Shown here: one piece after another, positions 58,828-64,000 of the stretch
How positions within the stretch are numbered: the first letter of the stretch is position 1
How the letters are laid out: every line of letters starts with the position of its first letter
From: Lithospermum erythrorhizon
Taxonomy: Eukaryota; Streptophyta; Magnoliopsida; Boraginales; Boraginaceae
DNA: 64,000 nucleotides
NCBI GenBank assembly: GCA_019722365.1
Contig: JADFUC010000922.1
Span: 1 to 64,000, forward strand
Reading direction: 5' to 3'
Made by a program: the position numbers and the translations under genes
Notes under the pieces: model-generated
What the model was told of the DNA's origin: nothing
Databases searched by the model: none
Seen by the model: only the letters and a program-made list of their open reading frames with translations

Positions 58828-61417
58828 TCTCGTATGCGATATATCAAACATAATAGTTAGGAAATAAACCTTTGGATGTTGTTGATCCGATAACCAAATG
58901 AATTAGAACAAGATTAAATTTTTACATTAATCAATGGTACAACATTAGATCCTATGGTCTATTTATTCTCGCATGCATTGTATTGTATTTGTCCATCACT
59001 TGCTCTATAAGGCATCATCAATTATTTGCACTCTAGTATGCTTAGCCCGTGATAAAAGTCTTTGGTATGGAAAAATCGTTATCCACGACATATGAAGTTG
59101 TAAAGAAATATCGTGATAATCTTGATTACAACTATGTCGTGGGAGATTTGCCTTTGAAAGATGTTCGCAGCTACGAAACATCAGCCGACTCTGGATACAA
59201 CCGTCAGTAATTGTCTTAAAAAGTTATCTTTGGAGAGGAAGTGGAGCCCATACGTAGTCATTCACGCATCTAAATTTATTCTTGCGAATTCCTTCCTCGG
59301 TTGAATTTGTGATCTATTTGAATGTCCAACTTCTTCGAAAATTATTAAATAAAGAAAAGTTTGATGAATCCCCTAGAGTTTTTAAGTAGAAGGCAATCTC
59401 GCTGACCACGAGATTCATTGTGTGCGTCTATAATAAAAACCACAATTTGACTAAAGTTATGATAACTCTGTTTTTTAATCGGGAACTACCTCGAGTATAA
59501 TAATATCCAAAACCAGCGTGACACCGATCCAATATGTCTCTATACAAATGAAATTTTCTCATGTCAAGAGGAATTTTTCTTTTTAATTGCTCAATAGATG
59601 CCTTAATCTTGATGATTTGTATATCCATTATTTTGTTACCTTTTGGAACCACGGTTTTTCAAATGTGCATGATAATGAGCTTCAAAGCTTTTTCGGTCTA
59701 TTATTTTTTCACACTTTCTAACCTTACAATTTATATATTAAATAGTCAATGTAATATTAAGATTATGTCATCTGAGTTCGTTGTTTCGAGACACATTACA
59801 TGTAAGGTTTATGTTGTTTAAATGCAGTTAGATGAGGAAACATATTGTTTTATGCATATTACATGAGAGAGATATACCCGTTTCATACCACGCACATATC
59901 AAGTTTGATCTTGTAACAGCGCAATGCATGATAATATTATGCTATGTCATATAAGCATTACTTGGCAGTGTATCTTGAACCTCATCTGAGACGCGGCAAG
60001 TCTCGTAGTGTGCATCACACATAGTACATGCAGTATTATGCTATTTCGCCCATATAAATGCGTGAAATGAAGAAGATATTGGATTTCCATGCGTACCTAT
60101 TTGTCGTGTGTCTTCTACAAAAGATTGGAGTAACTTGTCGGTATACATGGATAAAATACATTTATTTTATGTCGATTAATCCATGCTTATCTTTGTGCTC
60201 CAACTGATATTGGATACGACAAGTAATCTTCCTCGACTTTTTGCCCGATGGGCATACGCTAACCGGCATTAGGGGCAAGAGGCCTTCATTAAATCTCCTC
60301 ATATACCATTAGCAGAACTTTTACTACCAGTAATTTTTCAAGCATTTTTTAATAACTTTATGTAGTTTGTAAATGTGATAAATTTGTTTATGAATTTAAT
60401 GTAATGCCGTCGCATGTTAATGTACAAGAAGTGACTATAGTATTCTCCGTCGTGTGTGGAAATACAGTTTTCATGTAGTTGGTATGAAATAATTTATTTA
60501 TTTTAGAAGTATTTTATATGAAATAACATATTGATTTCATATATATAGTATGACATAAGAGATGGAGTACTTCCCTAGAATTCTAGAATATTTAATTAAT
60601 TTCTGAGCTAGATATATAAGTACTTCCCTGCCGTTCCGGCGGCGTGAAAGCTAGTTGGATGCCCAGGACTCCGAGAGTTGCGACATGGTCGAACATTGTA
60701 TCGACCTAGAGAGAACCCGAGGAATTGAAGAAGTACCAGCAGATGTTAGATAATTTGGGAAAGCTACCCGTATAAGTTTAATCCTTGTTTGAGTTTTTAT
60801 GTTTGTTTATTGTATTTTTATGTAGTTTAATAGTCGGTGAATTGAAATCACTTATGGTGAATCGTATGAGATTCTGCCCATCTCATACTATAATGGGTGT
60901 ATACGCTTCTTAGAAGTTAATGAAGCGTATATGCCTATCAGAGTGTCCAGATAGTTTGGACGTGTTCAAGCGATACCCAGACCACGTATTCGACCCACGG
61001 TGTAAGTTATGTAGTCAGCTCCCCAAATCAAACAAGAAGTTTATAGGTGTAATGAGTCAAATTAGTAGGATTAGGATAAATAGAGAGCAGTACTGTCGGT
61101 TGGGGCCTTTAGTTAGCTAAGCAAAGGCTACGATGATTGCTAATACCGTGGTTTAGGAGGCGTAGTCATGTTAGGGTGGTAATCCAGTGCATGATTTTGG
61201 GATCCCAATTCTTTGTCAATCCCGCCACCACACTGCGGCAAATGCGAGGTAATTTTCATGCATTTTTTTTGTCTAAATTATCATATGATATTGAGACTAA
61301 TAATTATTTATCGTGTAAAGTCTTCGGCGTTACTTTGGAAGCGATAACTCCTCAATGGACATAGTGGAAAACTTGATGGTATGTGGCGCGGGGAGATGAA
61401 AGAGTGAAGACCATATA
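58828..61417. other. 2.6 kb between the two solo LTRs, no gene recognised
   Basis: Short open stretches occur on both strands (for example 59428-59652 minus, 59561-59821 plus, 60920-61120 plus), but none shows a motif I know. No primer-binding site follows the first LTR and no gag or pol is present, which argues against this being the inside of a retrotransposon. GC content and style resemble decayed transposon DNA. Confidence 0.5.
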
Positions 61418-61422
61418 TGCCT

Positions 61423-63670
61423 TGTAATAACCCATTCCTTATGTGCATTATTATAATATTATTTGGGGTAGAAGTTAAGTTTATGTTCGAGTTGTGTTAT
61501 TAAACCGAGATGAGAAACTAAACCGAAAACCAAACGAGACCTTGCACTAATCTAGAAATATCTCCCACCTACCTCCACTTAACCATTTCATCATTATCCA
61601 AATCCTTTCATTCCTTGCTTGGGGCGAAACCCATACCCCAACCTCCCCTTGATTTTTTTCAATTTACTTGAGTGAGAAATCTTGTTAAAACTCCTCCATA
61701 TCTCTTGTTCTTCATCTCTTAATCATCTAAGGTATGTTTTTAACCTTCAAATCTAACTAGTTTGAACTTTAGTTGACTATTTATGATGTTTGACTTTTTG
61801 TTGACCTTTTTAGTTTGGGGTTTAAGACTTTATATGGTAGAATGTTACATGTAATTTGGATATTGTAAGTAAGTGGTTATGATTGATTTTATTGGTTGAA
61901 ATGTGTGAAAGTTTATAGTTGACTTTTAGGTTGACTTTTCCCAAATCATATTTTAGTTGCAAAAGTATGTTAATGGACATTGTAGAGATGTTTTGGAGTT
62001 TAAGTTGTGACTTTTATGTGGTTGGTGGAGATTATGTTAAGATTAGTTGGGTAAAGTGAGTAGTATTTTGGGTATTTGGAATTTAGGTGGTTAATGATGG
62101 ATATATTGGTTTAAAAAAGTCGATTTTGGGTTGAATAGAAGTTGTTTAAAGTGTTAGTGTTTGGAGGGAGTGATGGCCGATTGGGTTTGGGAAATGTGAT
62201 GCTCAGTTTATCGTTTTATTAGTCAATTTAAACGCATAGTAATCTTTTTACCTTAAGTTATAATTGGTAACTAAAACGGTTGTTAAGTTGGATAGATAAC
62301 TAAATAGAGTTATTAATATGGTAGTAAGTAGTAATTATATCTCTCGGGTGTTTTGATTAGGCGTTGAGCGTGGGAAGAGACACGTGGACTAATAGGCGAG
62401 GCGTAGTTTCATTGCTAGCCAAGGTGAGTATTTATCTCACGGGTGTTGATTAACTACTTGATTGCGGATATGTGTATGTGTATGATTTGTGTTAATTGTA
62501 TGTTGAATATGAATTGTTGGTTGAGTTGTTGGGTCGTGCGTGGTTTCATGAATTAAGTATAGTGTTTTGAGGTGATATCGAGTCGTATTGGATAGGTGCA
62601 TGAAGTTGATGATGTATGTTGAGTTGTATTATCCGGTATTTACCTTATACTTCGGTATAAGGGGGTGTATTTGCTTCGTACCTCGTTACGATTCGGTGAC
62701 AGCTTATGTCGACGGGCATAAGTTCCTCCCTCATGCAGGTTGAGGTTGATTATATGCGCATTAGTTGTAGAAATCCATATTTATATTGAGTTGATTGAGT
62801 TGTTGAGTTGATTGAGTTGTTGAGTTGATAGAGTTGTTGAGTTGGTTGGAGTGGTTTAGTTGTGATTGAGTATTAGTATTATAGTTCATCGGGGTTGTGG
62901 ACTTGGTTTGATTAGTTGTTGAGTTGTGATGTCGTCGCCTCCGGTTGATAGGGTAAATTAGAGTGGTTCATTACGTATTGTCTGATCTTTCTTGGGAAAT
63001 ATGCGTATGTTGTAAATCGATTTCCGTTATTTGGAATGTTTATGACAGTGACGAATTTATGAACATACGAAAATGATAATGAAATTGCTAATGACTTCGT
63101 ATTAAGATCTTAAGTTGAATAATATTATGTACTACTTATTTATTGTATGCGATACTCGACTACGTTAATTTTACGTTGCGTGTTTGGGGGTTAATTTGAT
63201 TCTTGAGATATATATTCACTAAGCTTTGCAACTTATACCCTAACCGATATGGGCGCTTAATTTCATTGCTAGGTTGACCAGTGGTCTTTGTTAAAATGCT
63301 TGAGCTTGTTCGAATTGATAGTGCTTTAGATCTTAGGTGGCGGCGGAGTGGCGGTTGATAAATCACGGTCATTATTTTATTTGGATTGTAGTTCGGTTGT
63401 CTATATTATTATTATTTTGGGATTTTTGACGTTGCGTATTTGATACTTTTGTAATGAGGAGATATGTTGTACATTGGTTGCTATTCTGTGGTTAGGAATA
63501 CCACGATGGATTCTTTTCTTAAAACTATTCTTGTATGCCTTATAAAGGTGTTTTGGGTTATTTCGAAGACAGATGTCTTTTAAATTTAGTCATCCGTCGA
63601 TTGGTGACCTGCGGTGTCTAAGTTTGGATGATTCTAACCTCGGGCGTCAGGCACGGGGCAAGGCATTACA
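61423..63670 (+). mobile_element. Solo gypsy LTR 2 (2248 bp) with TGCCT target duplication
   Basis: Starts TGTAATAACCCATTCC and ends GGCATTACA. It is flanked by TGCCT at 61418-61422 and 63671-63675. It belongs to the same family and has the same orientation and nearly the same length as solo LTR 1. It has no coding sequence. Confidence 0.9.
62643..62722 (+). other. Stem-loops with UUCG tetraloop in solo LTR 2
   Basis: A perfect 8-bp stem CCTTATAC/GTATAAGG closes a TTCG loop at 62643-62662. It is followed by the CGTA/TACG and CTTATG/CATAAG stems, the last at 62703-62722. Confidence 0.8.
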
Positions 63671-63675
63671 TGCCT

Positions 63676-64000
63676 TTCCTTCAAGGCCGTGATAGTTTGT
63701 GGATGCTTTGTAGTTCAGTAGTGTGTATCGATGAGTTTCCACACTTTTCTTACAATTGTCTCTTTTAACTATCGGGATAACATTTTTCTGAACCTTGCAT
63801 GGCGGGCTCACGCCTTGACGTCTTTGAGCTAGTGGTGGTGGCTTGACTCATCATAGGAAGATGAGGTTACAGGGTCCCGCTTCTAAGAAGGTACTTCCCT
63901 CCCACAGAACTCTTGCTTCGTTGAACCACTTGATCGTTCGCTTTCCTCGCTTTTGTTTCCGCCTTTTGTAGTTCTTAGAGCCTCCGTAGGGGTTGCCACC
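63676..64000. other. Unassigned sequence at the right edge
   Basis: No motif recognised on either strand. It contains no clear repeat match to the rest of the window. Confidence 0.4.

Noticed and set aside
59428..61120. Small open frames as host genes
   Set aside because: They are short, on both strands, with no motif, start context or splice structure to support them.
56569..63670. A single full-length gypsy element with two 2.25 kb LTRs
   Set aside because: Each LTR has its own perfect 5-bp flanking duplication and the outer flanks differ. There is no primer-binding site or coding region between them.

Overview
The window is nuclear DNA of a flowering plant, most likely a eudicot. Most of it is a graveyard of nested retrotransposons around one recognisable host gene, a family-1 UDP-glycosyltransferase (UGT) resembling UGT82A1. 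Species cannot be named from the sequence. Overall base composition is AT-rich. No rRNA, tRNA, CRISPR or prokaryote-like operon was seen. Almost every transposon reading frame is broken by stops and small indels, whereas the two UGT exons are open.

Layout. (1) 1-13982: a minus-strand Ty1/copia element (A) runs off the left edge. Its reverse transcriptase (RT) gene is split by a complete minus-strand Ty3/gypsy element (G1, 625-9675) with two ~2.7-2.8 kb LTRs. (2) 13983-17505: the 3' portion of a plus-strand copia element (B), which A appears to have entered within gag. (3) 17506-33582: the UGT gene. Copia B sits inside its exon 1, so about the first 60 codons are missing from the window. Exon 1 (17506-17867) and exon 2 (32720-33582) join in matching phase across a 14.85 kb intron. 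The intron holds LTR-like repeats, a solo LTR, a Harbinger-type MITE, a truncated Tat/Ogre-like gypsy element, a tRNA-derived SINE and a gypsy-type LTR. (4) 33916-37851: a copia element (C) with both LTRs and a perfect 5-bp target duplication, starting about 330 bp after the UGT stop. (5) 38315-39550: a LINE RT fragment and a third copy of an LTR-like repeat also found in the UGT intron. (6) 39555-50371: a minus-strand gypsy element (G2) with gag, protease, RT, RNase H and integrase remnants between two LTRs that do not match each other well. (7) 50372-52560: an RT fragment of an endogenous plant pararetrovirus (Caulimoviridae), interrupted by a solo LTR. (8) 52565-56568: an RNase-H-like fragment, a Stowaway MITE and AT-rich DNA. 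(9) 56569-63670: two independent solo LTRs of one gypsy family, each with its own perfect 5-bp duplication, separated by 2.6 kb of unassigned DNA.

The insertion order can be read from the nesting: UGT exon, then copia B, then copia A, then gypsy G1. Perfect target duplications support copia C and four solo LTRs; a 3-bp duplication plus empty paralogous sites support the Harbinger MITE; a 13-bp duplication supports the SINE.

No new multi-gene system was found. The less ordinary signals are an RNA hairpin with a cUUCGg tetraloop shared in sense orientation by different gypsy LTR families, a large hairpin present in only one LTR of copia C, the pararetrovirus relic, and patchy divergence between paired LTRs that may reflect consensus errors rather than age.
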